A stretch of 64,000 nt of DNA from Bdellovibrionales bacterium (GCA_947462765.1 CANHQK010000005.1:17351-81350), one strand, 5' to 3'. Shown: positions 1-8,876, counted from the first letter of the stretch. Program-made: numbers and translations. Notes: generated by a model from the sequence alone, not told the origin.

Positions 1-583
1 CGAGCTTCGCGAGTTCCTGGTCAACAATGTCCAGGGACCAGGGTTCGAGTCCCCTGAGAGTGAGACGTTCATTCGGTTCGAGACGGAAACCCCTGCGCTT
101 GGCCAGATAATCCACCCAGGGCTCACGATCCTGTTCCTGCACCTCTTCGCACTCGATAACGGCAGCCGATTCCAGAATGGTCTTAGAAGCTTTTTTCCTG
201 CCATCGAAACTCTTGGCCACCAGAATGAGCACACTCTGAAGCTCGTAGGGGTCAACCGCTTCAGATGGTGGAAGGGGCTTCAAATAATCCCCGAGTGGGT
301 CGAGATTCTTCCAGTCCTCGACATTCCGGACCAGAATCACCCGGACCCCGCCACCGAGCGAGAAGCCCTGGGTGGCGTCCAGAACCCGCTCCACCCCGAC
401 TTCCCCCGCATCCAGTTTTTCAAAATTGAAGGCATTCGGCTCCGCCCCGGCCAAGGCTCCCCGGAGAATCCGTCGGACCAATTCTCTCGACTTCATCCGC
501 TCGGGGCCATGCAAAAAGTACACGGGACGGACCTTCCCGGATTCCAACTCTTTTTGAAGGGCCTTGGCCTCGATTTTCGGCAT
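1..583 (-). CDS. holA: DNA polymerase III delta subunit, partial (3' end outside window)
   Basis: Clamp-loader delta subunit, which opens the beta sliding clamp for replication. Translating the minus strand from the ATG at 581-583 gives about 194 residues before the window edge. The N terminus contains VYFLHGPERMKSRELVRRI, the HolA-type start of the degenerate AAA+ domain (strand, G-P-E loop, helix), then the delta-like stretches VRVILVRNVEDW and SVLILVAKSFDGRKK. Only the first half is present. It is divergent from nrdR, with about 125 bases between the starts. Assignment rests on fold-like motifs in a poorly conserved family; HolA is clearly the best fit. Confidence 0.82.
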   Translation of the reverse strand, partial: MPKIEAKALQKELESGKVRPVYFLHGPERMKSRELVRRILRGALAGAEPNAFNFEKLDAGEVGVERVLDATQGFSLGGGVRVILVRNVEDWKNLDPLGDYLKPLPPSEAVDPYELQSVLILVAKSFDGRKKASKTILESAAVIECEEVQEQDREPWVDYLAKRRGFRLEPNERLTLRGLEPWSLDIVDQELAKL

Positions 584-707
584 ACTTTCAAAGATTTATC
601 GGGTATTTCGTCTCTTGGAAAGCGTTTTCTATGCCTGAAATCCGCCCCACCACAATCCCTTGTGGTTTCCATGGCGGAACGACCCATCTTGTAGTAGGGT
701 TCGGGGC

Positions 708-1223
708 ATGAAATGCCCGATTTGCTCCACCCCGGAGACCAAGGTCATCGACTCCCGATTGAACCAGACCGGCGACATGACCCGCCGCAGAAGAGAGTGT
801 CTCGAGTGCGGTGGACGCTTCACGACCTATGAGCGTATTGAAGAGGTCATGCCGAACGTGATCAAGAAAGATGGCAGAAGAGAGCCCTTCGCCCGTGAAA
901 AGATTTTCATGGGGATGCAGAAGTCCTGTCAAAAACGCCCGGTCACGACCGGCCAGATCGAAGCGGCAGTCACCCAGATCGAGAAGAACATCCAAAGCTA
1001 CGGCCTGAAAGAAATCCCCTCGAAAAGCGTGGGTGAGATGGTGATGAGCGCCCTTCACAAGCTCGATAAGGTGGCTTATGTCCGGTTTGCATCAGTTTAC
1101 CGGGAGTTCCGGGATGTTGAAGAGTTCGTGGCTGACCTGAACTCGCACCTGGACGCACCGGTGACTTTCACCGGCGAGAAGACCAACTTGAGCTTCCCCT
1201 TCCTGAACGAGGAACCGACATGA
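708..1223 (+). CDS. nrdR: Transcriptional repressor NrdR
   Basis: ATP/dATP-sensing zinc-ribbon and ATP-cone repressor of ribonucleotide reductase genes. The first residues MKCPIC, with a second Cys pair in RRECLECGGRFTTYERIEE, form the four-Cys ribbon (residues about 3-34). The ATP-cone follows from about residue 48 (VIKKDGRREPFAREKI). ATG 708 is chosen because the family begins with MxCP and a GGGG tract lies just upstream. The 171 residues exceed the usual ~150 by a short polar C-terminal tail. It overlaps nusB by ATGA, the common nrdR-nusB pairing. Confidence 0.96.
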   Translation: MKCPICSTPETKVIDSRLNQTGDMTRRRRECLECGGRFTTYERIEEVMPNVIKKDGRREPFAREKIFMGMQKSCQKRPVTTGQIEAAVTQIEKNIQSYGLKEIPSKSVGEMVMSALHKLDKVAYVRFASVYREFRDVEEFVADLNSHLDAPVTFTGEKTNLSFPFLNEEPT

Positions 1224-1693
1224 GCACCCCTTCTTCCCAACTCACACCGAGACAGAAGGCCCGGGAGCTAGCGTTCCAGTTTTTGTACCGCTACGACGGA
1301 CAGCAGGAGCCCCTCATCGAAAAATCGGAAATCGAGGAGGATTTCAGCCGGCACCTGAGCCATTTCGGAGCGCATGAACTCTCGACTGAATTCGCACTTC
1401 GGCTGATCGTGACCACCCTGCGGGAAATCAACCGGATCGACACGGTCATCGAACAATTCGCGGATAACTGGAAATTCGAGCGAATTGCAGCCGTCGACAA
1501 GGCGTTCCTCAGAATCGGAACCGCGGAACTCCTGTTCTTCAAGGATGTACCGGCAAAGGTCACCCTCAATGAAATCATCGAGCTGTCCAAGATTTTCGGC
1601 GAAAAGGATACCCCATCGTTCCTGAACGGCATTCTTGACCCGATCAGTAAGACCCCCGAATCCCAATCAGGCAAGGTGCCGTCAGAAACCTGA
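1220..1693 (+). CDS. nusB: Transcription antitermination factor NusB
   Basis: All-helical RNA-binding protein that, with NusE/S10, binds boxA during rRNA antitermination. Family signatures are visible: RQKARELAFQFLYRYD near residue 11, the WKFERIAAVDKAFLRIGTAEL core near residue 88, and VTLNEIIELSKIFGEKDTPSFLNGILD at the C-terminal end. Length (157 aa) is normal. It starts in the ATGA overlap with the nrdR stop, so the two are probably translationally coupled. Confidence 0.95.
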   Translation: MSTPSSQLTPRQKARELAFQFLYRYDGQQEPLIEKSEIEEDFSRHLSHFGAHELSTEFALRLIVTTLREINRIDTVIEQFADNWKFERIAAVDKAFLRIGTAELLFFKDVPAKVTLNEIIELSKIFGEKDTPSFLNGILDPISKTPESQSGKVPSET

Positions 1694-1738
1694 CGCCTTT
1701 GTTTTCGTCACCGAATCGGCTATCCTGAACGGGTGTTG

Positions 1739-2137
1739 ATGGTCGATCGAGCACTCTCGAACCAGCAGATTTCCGGCCTCTTACTCCTTTGTTTCGAGAA
1801 CGAGCGTCCGCTACAGGGGATGATTGCCCACCTCGATTGGCGATTGGATGGTCATTTTTCAAGACTCATGAAGTCACAGCTGATTACTGGAGCACGTGGT
1901 GAAGCGGTTTATGCACCGATTCTTTGGAACGAGAGAACTTTGCATTTTCTGGTGATCGGTGGAGGAATGCGGGATGAAACCCAGACACGATCCGAGTCCT
2001 CGCGGCCTCTGCTCCTGGAAGCTTTGAAAAAGTGGGATGAACTCAGAATACCCGATATGGCCCTGTCCAGGACGGACTGGGAGATCGAGGAAGAACAAAA
2101 CGAAGTGAAAGAGCGGAAATTATGCATCGTGAATTAG
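1739..2137 (+). CDS. Hypothetical protein, first of a prkA-linked trio
   Basis: About 132 residues, no signal peptide or membrane segment, acidic C-terminal third (EIEEEQNEVKE). I do not recognise a family; the mixed strand/helix pattern around a GGG turn (LVIGGGMRDE) suggests a small soluble domain. ATG 1739 is preferred over the in-frame GTG at 1733 because GGG at 1731-1733 can act as its ribosome site. The gene overlaps the next by 16 bases, and that chain runs into prkA, so a role connected with PrkA is inferred from position only. Confidence 0.6.
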   Translation: MVDRALSNQQISGLLLLCFENERPLQGMIAHLDWRLDGHFSRLMKSQLITGARGEAVYAPILWNERTLHFLVIGGGMRDETQTRSESSRPLLLEALKKWDELRIPDMALSRTDWEIEEEQNEVKERKLCIVN

Positions 2138-2427
2138 GATTGTTCTCGATCACCGATTTGGAAAAAGGCCGAGTGGAGGAGTCGAGCGCCGACCCGAAAA
2201 ACCTGGCCCGTTTTGGAGAGCTTGAAAACCTCGTCTCCGGTTCTTTACGATCCGAGTCCTTGCAGACGGATCCGATGGGTGTGAAGACTAAGCAAGATCT
2301 CCGCCCCGCCCGCCCTGCACTGGGAAAAAAGGGCTCTTCCCGTGACGAATCCGTTTTGCAGAAACTGTTGCAGTACCGTGACCGGATTCCGCTTTCCTCC
2401 CGGATCATCCGGACTGGGCAGTCATGA
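2122..2427 (+). CDS. Hypothetical small protein, second of the trio
   Basis: A 101-residue hydrophilic protein of low complexity in the middle (many Ser, Lys, Arg), probably partly disordered. No known motif. It overlaps the previous gene by 16 bases and the next by ATGA (2424-2427); these overlaps are the main evidence that it is real. It may be an adaptor or substrate for the downstream kinase, but this is speculative. Confidence 0.5.
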   Translation: MHRELGLFSITDLEKGRVEESSADPKNLARFGELENLVSGSLRSESLQTDPMGVKTKQDLRPARPALGKKGSSRDESVLQKLLQYRDRIPLSSRIIRTGQS

Positions 2428-2882
2428 TCTGGGGAGAAGTCATCAACGCATTGAGAAATCTTCATCGTGACCTCGTGGTGGAATTCTCCGTTCCACCCGC
2501 CCTCTTTTCAGAGGATCGCGAACTCCAGCGTGAAATCGTTGTTTTTCCGGCAGCCTTGGATGATTTTGACGAATGGATCGAGCCGGTGTTCGAAGAACCA
2601 CTCGCAGAACTCATTCCGCTTCATCCGGTGGAGCGGGTACTGGTCGAGGGGCCTCTCCTTCCAATCCAGAAGATCGAGTTCGCCTCGAAGGCGGAGATTG
2701 ACGCCTTGTTCGCATCGATGATCTCTCTGGAAAAAGAGTGGTTCACGAAGTGTGGCATCGCTTCGTTGGACAAAACCCAGTACATCGAGAATTTTCTGGT
2801 GGTACAGGCGCTGAAGCTCTCCGTACGCGCGGGGTTCGGCAAGTTTGCCGCACTGAAAGGAAAAGAAAATGGATCTGAATGA
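2424..2882 (+). CDS. Hypothetical protein, third of the trio
   Basis: A 152-residue soluble protein, acidic in its first half (repeated Glu/Asp-Pro-Phe-Glu-Glu patterns) and helical in the second, with no signal peptide. Family not recognised. The start overlaps the previous stop as ATGA, and its 3' end overlaps prkA by 14 bases, so it is almost certainly cotranslated with prkA. Confidence 0.58.
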   Translation: MIWGEVINALRNLHRDLVVEFSVPPALFSEDRELQREIVVFPAALDDFDEWIEPVFEEPLAELIPLHPVERVLVEGPLLPIQKIEFASKAEIDALFASMISLEKEWFTKCGIASLDKTQYIENFLVVQALKLSVRAGFGKFAALKGKENGSE

Positions 2883-5022
2883 ACTCAGCCGGAGCGTCAA
2901 ACAGGGATTCCGGGACGACCAGCAGATCCTGAGCTTCGAAGAATATCTGAAAATCCTGAAGGATGAGCCGCAACGGCAACTGCGCGGTACAGCGGGCTAT
3001 GCTGCGGACATGCTCGAGCATTACGGGAAACACGGGAGGGGCTTCCAAGTCTTCCGGGGCAAAGTCATCGGGCTCGAGCAAGTGCAGGAGCAGATTTACC
3101 GAATCCTGCGGGCATTCTCGAATCAGGGAATCAATAACCGTTTGATTCTGCTTCATGGTCCGAACGGGAGCGCTAAAAGTACCTTGGTCTCGGCCCTGAT
3201 GGACGGACTCAGTGACTACTCGAGGGCCAAGGAAGGCGCTTTGTACACCTTCTCGTGGATTTTTCCGATCGACAAAGTCACCCGCGGAAGTCTCGGCATC
3301 CGGACTGGAGACCAAGAGCGGCGCTCGGGAAGTCTCTCGACTTACGCTTACCTTCCGGATGAGGAAATTGCCTGCATCATTCCGAGCGAACTCCGGGATC
3401 ATCCAGTCCTGCTGATTCCCGCCGAGGAGCGGGCAAAGTGGTTCGGGGAATACGATTTCACGATCCCGACGCGCCTGAGGGAAGGCGGACTTTCACATCG
3501 TGATCAGTTGATTTATCAGGCCCTGCTCTACAGCTATCAAGGAGATTACTCCCAGGTCCTGAAACATATCCGAGTGGAGCGTTTCACCTTATCGCGCATT
3601 TACCGGACTGGACTGATCACGGTCGAACCCCAGATGCATGTCGATGCCCATTATCAGCAACTGACCATGAACCGGTCCTTGTCACAGCTTCCGGCCAGCT
3701 TGCAGGGTATCAATCTGTTTTCGATTAGCGGTGATCTGGCCGAGGCGAATCGTGGCATCATCGATTACAACGACCTCCTGAAACGCCCGCTCGACAGCTA
3801 TAAGTACCTGTTGACCGCCTGTGAGACGGCCAAGGTCAATGTCGGGGGCAGCATCCTCCATCTCGACACGGTTTTCATCGGATCTTCAAATGAGCTCCAG
3901 CTCGACGCATTCAAGGAATACCCTGACTTCAGCAGTTTCAAGGGCAGGATTGAACTCGTGAAGGTCCCCTACTTACTCAGGCTATCGGAGGAGCAACAGG
4001 TCTACGGGCCGATGCTTTCCTCGATTGCCGGCAATAAGCCAGTGACCCCACATACGGCATGGACGATTGCCATGTGGTCCGTCTTGACTCGGTTGAAACG
4101 TCCCCACCATGACCACTATTCGGAGGAACTGTCCAAAGTGGTCGAACGTCTGACCCCGCTTGAGAAGTTAAAGCTCTATGAGAATGGTGAACTTCCCGAA
4201 AGAGTTTCGGCAGAGGAGCGCAAGCACCTGAAAGCCTCGTTGGCCCGAATCGAAGAAGAGTATGCCAACGTACCGTACTACGAGGGGCGAACAGGCGCCT
4301 CGGCGAGAGAACTGAAATCACTCCTGATTGATGCCGCACAAAATCCCCAGTTCAAGACACTATCCCCCTTGGCGGTGATCCAGGAGCTGAAGAAATTCGT
4401 GAAGCGGATCACTGAGTACGAGTTCCTCCGGCAGGACCCCGTGGATCAGTACCATGACCATGAGAAGTTCATCGATGTGGTCTTGGATGAGTATGCGCAA
4501 CTGGTGGACCGGGAGGTCCGTGAGTGCCTGGGCCTTTATGATACGCGCCAGTGGGGCGATTTCATGCGTCGGTATATCGGGCATTTGTCGTCTCTCCTCA
4601 AGAAAGAGCGGATCAAGAATCCGATTACAGGTGGCTATGAGGAACCCGATCAGGCTCTTTTGAAAGAGTTTGAGATGATTGTCGGAGCTCCGACCGAGGA
4701 AGAGGCCCGGACCCAGTTCCGGAGGAACCTGATCACGCAGATCGGTGCTTGGGCGCTCGATCATCCGAATGAGCAGATGGATTACTTCAAGGTGTTTCCC
4801 GAGATGCGCGTGAAAATGGAGAAGCACTTTTACGAGAGCCAGAAGGCTCTGCTTCAAAAGATGCATACTGCGCTCAAACAGTTCGGTACGGACCATGAGG
4901 AGCCGACGTCGGAGGGCTCGAAGCTGGCGACGTTGACGATTCAGAATATGCAGAAGAAGTTTGGGTATGGGGTGGATGGAGCCAAGGAAGTGATTGGTTT
5001 CCTGATGTCCCGCTCTAACTGA
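2869..5022 (+). CDS. prkA: PrkA-family AAA+ serine protein kinase
   Basis: PrkA/YeaG-type protein: an AAA+ ATPase domain followed by the PrkA C-terminal domain, linked in other bacteria to stationary phase, nitrogen stress or sporulation. The P-loop GPNGSAKST is at residues 97-105, and EYDFTIPTRLREGGLSHRDQLIYQALL is typical of the family. At 717 aa it is longer than E. coli YeaG (~644). A purine-rich AAAGGAAAAGAAA precedes ATG 2869. Three unknown genes overlap it upstream. The usual partners (DUF444/YeaH, SpoVR/YcgB) are not downstream; an IS begins at the stop. The final codons AAC TGA at 5017-5022 lie in the IS inverted repeat, so the last residue and stop come from the element. Confidence 0.93.
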   Translation: MDLNELSRSVKQGFRDDQQILSFEEYLKILKDEPQRQLRGTAGYAADMLEHYGKHGRGFQVFRGKVIGLEQVQEQIYRILRAFSNQGINNRLILLHGPNGSAKSTLVSALMDGLSDYSRAKEGALYTFSWIFPIDKVTRGSLGIRTGDQERRSGSLSTYAYLPDEEIACIIPSELRDHPVLLIPAEERAKWFGEYDFTIPTRLREGGLSHRDQLIYQALLYSYQGDYSQVLKHIRVERFTLSRIYRTGLITVEPQMHVDAHYQQLTMNRSLSQLPASLQGINLFSISGDLAEANRGIIDYNDLLKRPLDSYKYLLTACETAKVNVGGSILHLDTVFIGSSNELQLDAFKEYPDFSSFKGRIELVKVPYLLRLSEEQQVYGPMLSSIAGNKPVTPHTAWTIAMWSVLTRLKRPHHDHYSEELSKVVERLTPLEKLKLYENGELPERVSAEERKHLKASLARIEEEYANVPYYEGRTGASARELKSLLIDAAQNPQFKTLSPLAVIQELKKFVKRITEYEFLRQDPVDQYHDHEKFIDVVLDEYAQLVDREVRECLGLYDTRQWGDFMRRYIGHLSSLLKKERIKNPITGGYEEPDQALLKEFEMIVGAPTEEEARTQFRRNLITQIGAWALDHPNEQMDYFKVFPEMRVKMEKHFYESQKALLQKMHTALKQFGTDHEEPTSEGSKLATLTIQNMQKKFGYGVDGAKEVIGFLMSRSN

Positions 5023-5040
5023 CCCCTTTGACTGTTGGTC
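5016..5040 (+). repeat. IS left terminal inverted repeat
   Basis: Its reverse complement matches 5992-6016 except at two adjacent positions. It contains the last codon (AAC) and stop (TGA) of prkA. Confidence 0.9.
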
Positions 5041-5047
5041 GCTCCCA

Positions 5048-5941
5048 TTAACCGTTTGTCAAAACCTGATTGTGATAATCGACATATATTGCGAGGTGAT
5101 CTCTTAGCCCTTGAATGGTCTTTGTTGTGCACCAGGTCCTTCTGAGTAAGCGATTCATATTTGCTCTCATCATGGCGAAGGTGTGATTCAGCGCGAAGAG
5201 AGGGTCATATACCAATTGTTTCAACTCTCCCTGCCCTGTCACGGCTCCTCTACCACCAGGAGTTGTTTCATGTCGGGAAAATGGAAAGTACTTCTTTAGG
5301 AAGAAGGGGTAATGAGGGTTCTGGTCGGACAAAAACTCGGCATCGCCCCGGACTAGGGGTCTCAAATCCCGGAACAGTGAGCCCCACCCCTTCCGTCGTT
5401 CATCCGATCTCTTTCCATACTTCCTCAATGCAATCTTGGCTTGAAGGCCCCGGGCAGGCATCCGTGAAACGTGAAATCCAAGAATTTTACGCGTACTGGG
5501 ATCAACGGCCAACGCCACACTGAGCGGTTTCAACTTAGAGTGTTCAGAGGTTTCCAAATCATCGAATTGAACCTTTGAGATCGGATGCTGTTTGTAGACA
5601 TTCAGCCGCCGTAGCTCCCTCTCCGAACACTGCCGTGCGATGAATCGGAAGTAACGCACCACGGTCTTTTTATCAACACCGAGAAGCCGTGCGGCCCTTC
5701 TTTGCGAGACCGTAGAGGCCATCATCCGATACAGCGGGGTAATGATTCTACGTTTTTTCTGCCTGTACCTAGCCGTCCCGGTACTCTGAGAAAAGCTCAG
5801 CCCGCAAATCCTACATTTGAAACGTCTGATATGTCGGCTATCGTTGGCACGAAAGAACGTCCCATAAGAGATCACGGATCCATTTTCCGGACTATGATTT
5901 GAAGAAGGATGGTCTTTAAAACGAGGGCAGCCTGGTTTCAT
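5048..5941 (-). CDS. Transposase, IS1-like DDE family with N-terminal zinc ribbon
   Basis: About 297 residues. The N terminus has a four-Cys zinc ribbon (GCPRF near the start, then CRICGLSF). A helix-turn-helix follows (RAARLLGVDKKTVVRYF, about residues 80-96), then an RNase H-like core. Probable catalytic acids are in VQFDDLE, SDQNPHYP and GQGEL. The tail NHTFAMMRANMNRLLRRTWCTTKT resembles the C terminus of IS1-type transposases. ATG 5941 is chosen over GTG 5956 because GAGG lies six bases upstream. The frame is intact, so the element may still be mobile. Confidence 0.85.
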   Translation of the reverse strand: MKPGCPRFKDHPSSNHSPENGSVISYGTFFRANDSRHIRRFKCRICGLSFSQSTGTARYRQKKRRIITPLYRMMASTVSQRRAARLLGVDKKTVVRYFRFIARQCSERELRRLNVYKQHPISKVQFDDLETSEHSKLKPLSVALAVDPSTRKILGFHVSRMPARGLQAKIALRKYGKRSDERRKGWGSLFRDLRPLVRGDAEFLSDQNPHYPFFLKKYFPFSRHETTPGGRGAVTGQGELKQLVYDPLFALNHTFAMMRANMNRLLRRTWCTTKTIQGLRDHLAIYVDYHNQVLTNG

Positions 5942-5991
5942 GGATACCTCTTCCACAAAAACCAGGCCAAAAAAGCGATCCCTCTAATTCA

Positions 5992-6016
5992 GACCAACAG
6001 GGAAAGGGGTCAGTTA
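5992..6016 (-). repeat. IS right terminal inverted repeat
   Basis: Pairs with 5016-5040. It carries the final AAC codon and TGA stop of the metallopeptidase on the minus strand. Confidence 0.9.
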
Positions 6017-7578
6017 ACGGGGAAACCCCTAGCCTTGAACCTGCCCACCACCGCCTGCACATCCTGCGGATACAACTGCCGAGCCGCCACCACATAAGCC
6101 TTCGCAGCGTCCGCCTGGCCCGAACGCTCGTTCAAGCTCGCAATCGCCGTCCAAAACAGCTTATCAGCCTTCTCTTTACCAATCGTCTCGAGAATCTCCA
6201 CACACACCGTAGCCCACAATTGGCCTGCCGTATGGATCGACCCGCGAGCTCCCTCCGGATACTTCGCCGCCACATTCGTCACACGACCGGGCCAGAATTC
6301 ATTGTGCCCGTCGAAGGAAAACGTCCAATTGTACGCAATATGCCCGGGCTTCATGAACGTCCGCGAGTAAGATGCCGCCCAGTAATCCCCGGTACCCTCA
6401 CTGAGCCCTTCTACCTGAGAAAGGTGCCCCTTCGTGAACCAGGAATGGAGCGCATGACCGAGCTCGTGGATGATCACGTCATGATCCTGAGCATCGTCCA
6501 CCCCGCCTTGGCCGAACGCCAACTCGTCCGAGAACGGGCTGTAGTGAGAGTTATCATCCCCATTCAATCCATGAGGATCCACTTTGATCCCGCCTTTGTA
6601 CTTGATCGGCTTGGCATTGAATCCGAGCTTGCCATTCAAATACTTCAGGTTCTTGTCGATATGGTAATACACGTTGACGCCATCAAAGCAGGCATCATTG
6701 CGCTTCAGATCGATCCGGTCACCGAAGGTGCACTCGGGATTCTTAGGATTCTCAGAATCCACAATCACCACATTCGGACCCGAAAGAACATACTTGCCGT
6801 TCTTCTGGTCAAGGTTATCGATCGTCACCTGAGTCAGAGCCGACTCGAAGAATGGATTGTGGGCATTGTTGGCATCGATCCCTTGAGCGGATTTACCCGA
6901 CTTGATCGTCGGATTCGGATCGAAAACTTTAGCAGCCACCGGACCACGCCCGTGAGGACGGACATGAACCGAAAGATCGCGTGACCGGTGGATCCGACCA
7001 TCCATCGCATCCACCAGGATCTCCCACGCGTAGAGGCGATCATTCGGAGATGCCAACTGGATCTTGTAAACCGAGCGAAGCGAACCGGAGACCATCATCA
7101 TGATCTTCGACGTCTCAAGCCGGGTCGGAGAGGACCTCATCTGGAGAACTTCGAAAGCCCGATCGAGTGCATTTTCTTCGGTCAGCTGGAAATTCTGCTT
7201 GGAAAAATACTCTAGTCCGTAACCATTGGCCGACCCGATGTAGTCACTCACATAACCGAGGACCTGCAAGTCCTTCGAAAGGGTCAGAACCAGATTGGCG
7301 CCGTCGACCGGTAGACCATTCGACATCTGCTGGAAACGCACCGAGAACCCGGCCGGGGTCGGGGTGACCGACTCAAACGCCAGGTCCGAGAGATCGTCCC
7401 GGAGACCCAGTTCGGAGGCCAACCTCACCAGAAAATGCCTGGCAGCTGCCTCAGGCGAAGACGCCCGCTCGAGTTGCATGTATGCTTTAGAAGCCGGAAC
7501 CACCTGAAAAGCGGCATTAGCGGAACCGGACACTACTGCTGATGTAGCAATCATTGCTACCAGTAATGGATGAATCAT
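6010..7578 (-). CDS. Secreted gluzincin metallopeptidase (M4/M36-like) with propeptide
   Basis: Exported zinc endopeptidase of about 522 residues. A signal peptide (MIHPLLVAMIATSAVVSGSANA) is followed by an FTP/PepSY-type propeptide to about residue 215. The catalytic domain carries HELGH (about 371-375) and, 19 residues on, the glutamate in GLSEGTGDYWA. This spacing is that of thermolysin/fungalysin-like enzymes, and the GLSEG form is closer to M36-like bacterial proteins. ATG 7578 is chosen over ATG 7593 because GGGGG sits just before it and the signal peptide then begins cleanly. The stop lies in the IS repeat, so a few C-terminal residues may have been lost. Confidence 0.88.
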   Translation of the reverse strand: MIHPLLVAMIATSAVVSGSANAAFQVVPASKAYMQLERASSPEAAARHFLVRLASELGLRDDLSDLAFESVTPTPAGFSVRFQQMSNGLPVDGANLVLTLSKDLQVLGYVSDYIGSANGYGLEYFSKQNFQLTEENALDRAFEVLQMRSSPTRLETSKIMMMVSGSLRSVYKIQLASPNDRLYAWEILVDAMDGRIHRSRDLSVHVRPHGRGPVAAKVFDPNPTIKSGKSAQGIDANNAHNPFFESALTQVTIDNLDQKNGKYVLSGPNVVIVDSENPKNPECTFGDRIDLKRNDACFDGVNVYYHIDKNLKYLNGKLGFNAKPIKYKGGIKVDPHGLNGDDNSHYSPFSDELAFGQGGVDDAQDHDVIIHELGHALHSWFTKGHLSQVEGLSEGTGDYWAASYSRTFMKPGHIAYNWTFSFDGHNEFWPGRVTNVAAKYPEGARGSIHTAGQLWATVCVEILETIGKEKADKLFWTAIASLNERSGQADAAKAYVVAARQLYPQDVQAVVGRFKARGFPVN

Positions 7579-7664
7579 ATTTCCCCCTCTCATCCCTGAT
7601 GCTGAAGAGGGTAAGGAACAAAGGTGGAATTAGCAAATCTTTTTATGGTAAAGAAATTTTCCTA

Positions 7665-8876
7665 ATGAGTGACACCACGAAGAAAATCACCGGGACGGAA
7701 TACCGGGTCACCCATTCCGTCGGACCGAATCAGGCGGGAATCCGCCTGGACCGGTTCCTCATGGACCGTTACACTCGGCGCTCCAGGGAGCAATTGAAGC
7801 GCGCGATCGACTCGGGAGCAGTCACCGTTCTCCGTGAACATGCCCGTCATCAGACCCTTGGAAAAATCAAGGCGAGCTTTGCCCTTCAACCAGGCGACAT
7901 CGTGCAAGTTTTATCCATCCGAAGACCCGAGCCGGAAGTCGACTTCAACTACAAGGTCCTTTATCAGGATGAAGAGATTCTCGTCATCAGCAAGCCGCCC
8001 CGCCTGCCTGTGCACCCTGCAGGACGATTCTTCTTCAACACCCTGCTCATCCACCTGAAAACCGATGGCTTCAAGGTGGACTTGGCAAGCGAGCGCAAGT
8101 ACTATCTCGTGCACCGCATTGACAAGGAAACCAGCGGGGTGCTTCTACTCGCCAAGACCAAAGAAGCCTGCAATGCGTTGACCTCGCAATTCCGGAACCG
8201 GGAAACCGAAAAGTACTACTTGGCGATCGTCCGGGGTCGCCCCGAACAGAGTCATTTCACGGTCGAAACTCCGATCGGAAAAAACCCAAAAGGTCGAATC
8301 GGCCTCAAAATGGTCGCCTTACCTGTCGAATCGGGAGGTCTTCCATCTGAAACCCGATTCGAGAGGGTCGAGTCCCGCAAGGGTACCCAGGGTGAATTCA
8401 CTCTGATGGCCTGCTTCCCGAGAACCGGTCGCCAGCACCAGATCCGGGTCCATGCGGAAATCGCTGGCTATCCCCTGGTCGGTGACAAGGTGTATGGAAT
8501 TCCCGAAGAGGACGTCTTGACCCTTCTGGATGGCAATCGCGAAGATCTTCGATCGGAGGTCTCACCCGACCCGGTTGAAAGCGAGGATACGAGCGGGTCC
8601 GAATCGGATGTTTTGGAGACTGGCGCTTACCCGGAGGGTGACTCGGATGAGGATGCCCCCTTTGAGATCCCAGGGCCAGTGTCCACGACATACGCGGAAA
8701 TCCAAGCACGACTCCTGATTCCCCGACACGCTCTCCATGCAGCCGGACTCCGATTCCGCCATCCCTCCACTGGAAAGGTCATGGCCTTCGAGGCCGACTT
8801 GCCGGACGATCTCCGGAAGTTTTTTGAAGACCTAACCGGAACACCCCTCGCGCCGTTCCGGACGGCACATTGGTAA
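7665..8876 (+). CDS. RluA-family 23S rRNA/tRNA pseudouridine synthase
   Basis: Converts uridine to pseudouridine in structural RNA. It has an S4-like N-terminal domain (QAGIRLDRFLMDRYTRRSREQ), then the catalytic core with HRIDKETSGVLLLAKT near residue 147 (catalytic Asp) and FPRTGRQHQIRVHAE. Between GDKVYGIPEEDV and the final segment ARLLIPRHALHAAGLRFRHP lies an unusual acidic insert of about 60 residues (nt 8500-8685) rich in Glu, Asp and Ser, probably a disordered loop. ATG 7665 is used because upstream in-frame codons run antisense over the divergent peptidase start. The exact target base cannot be told. Confidence 0.9.
   Translation: MSDTTKKITGTEYRVTHSVGPNQAGIRLDRFLMDRYTRRSREQLKRAIDSGAVTVLREHARHQTLGKIKASFALQPGDIVQVLSIRRPEPEVDFNYKVLYQDEEILVISKPPRLPVHPAGRFFFNTLLIHLKTDGFKVDLASERKYYLVHRIDKETSGVLLLAKTKEACNALTSQFRNRETEKYYLAIVRGRPEQSHFTVETPIGKNPKGRIGLKMVALPVESGGLPSETRFERVESRKGTQGEFTLMACFPRTGRQHQIRVHAEIAGYPLVGDKVYGIPEEDVLTLLDGNREDLRSEVSPDPVESEDTSGSESDVLETGAYPEGDSDEDAPFEIPGPVSTTYAEIQARLLIPRHALHAAGLRFRHPSTGKVMAFEADLPDDLRKFFEDLTGTPLAPFRTAHW

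Larger units (their letters stand above)
5016..6016. mobile_element. Complete insertion sequence, about 1.0 kb, single transposase
   Basis: The element is bounded by near-perfect inverted repeats at 5016-5040 and 5992-6016 (23 of 25 positions match) and encodes one transposase on the minus strand. The tips read TAACTGACCCC inward. I see no target-site duplication: the flanking bases (CGCTC on the left, ACGGG on the right) do not match, so it is lost, very short, or the ends are misjudged by a few bases. The IS sits exactly between the 3' ends of two convergent genes and gives both their stop codon. Confidence 0.9.

Noticed and set aside
4360..4896. Long minus-strand ORF inside prkA, and similar long antisense ORFs in other genes (588-1058, 6220-6984, 31461-32525)
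   Set aside because: They mirror strongly conserved coding sequence, show low-complexity His/Leu/Arg-rich translations, and have no ribosome sites; shadows of real genes.
5010..6022. Target-site duplication flanking the IS
   Set aside because: The TAAC next to each end is part of the inverted repeat (opposite orientation), and bases outside do not match.
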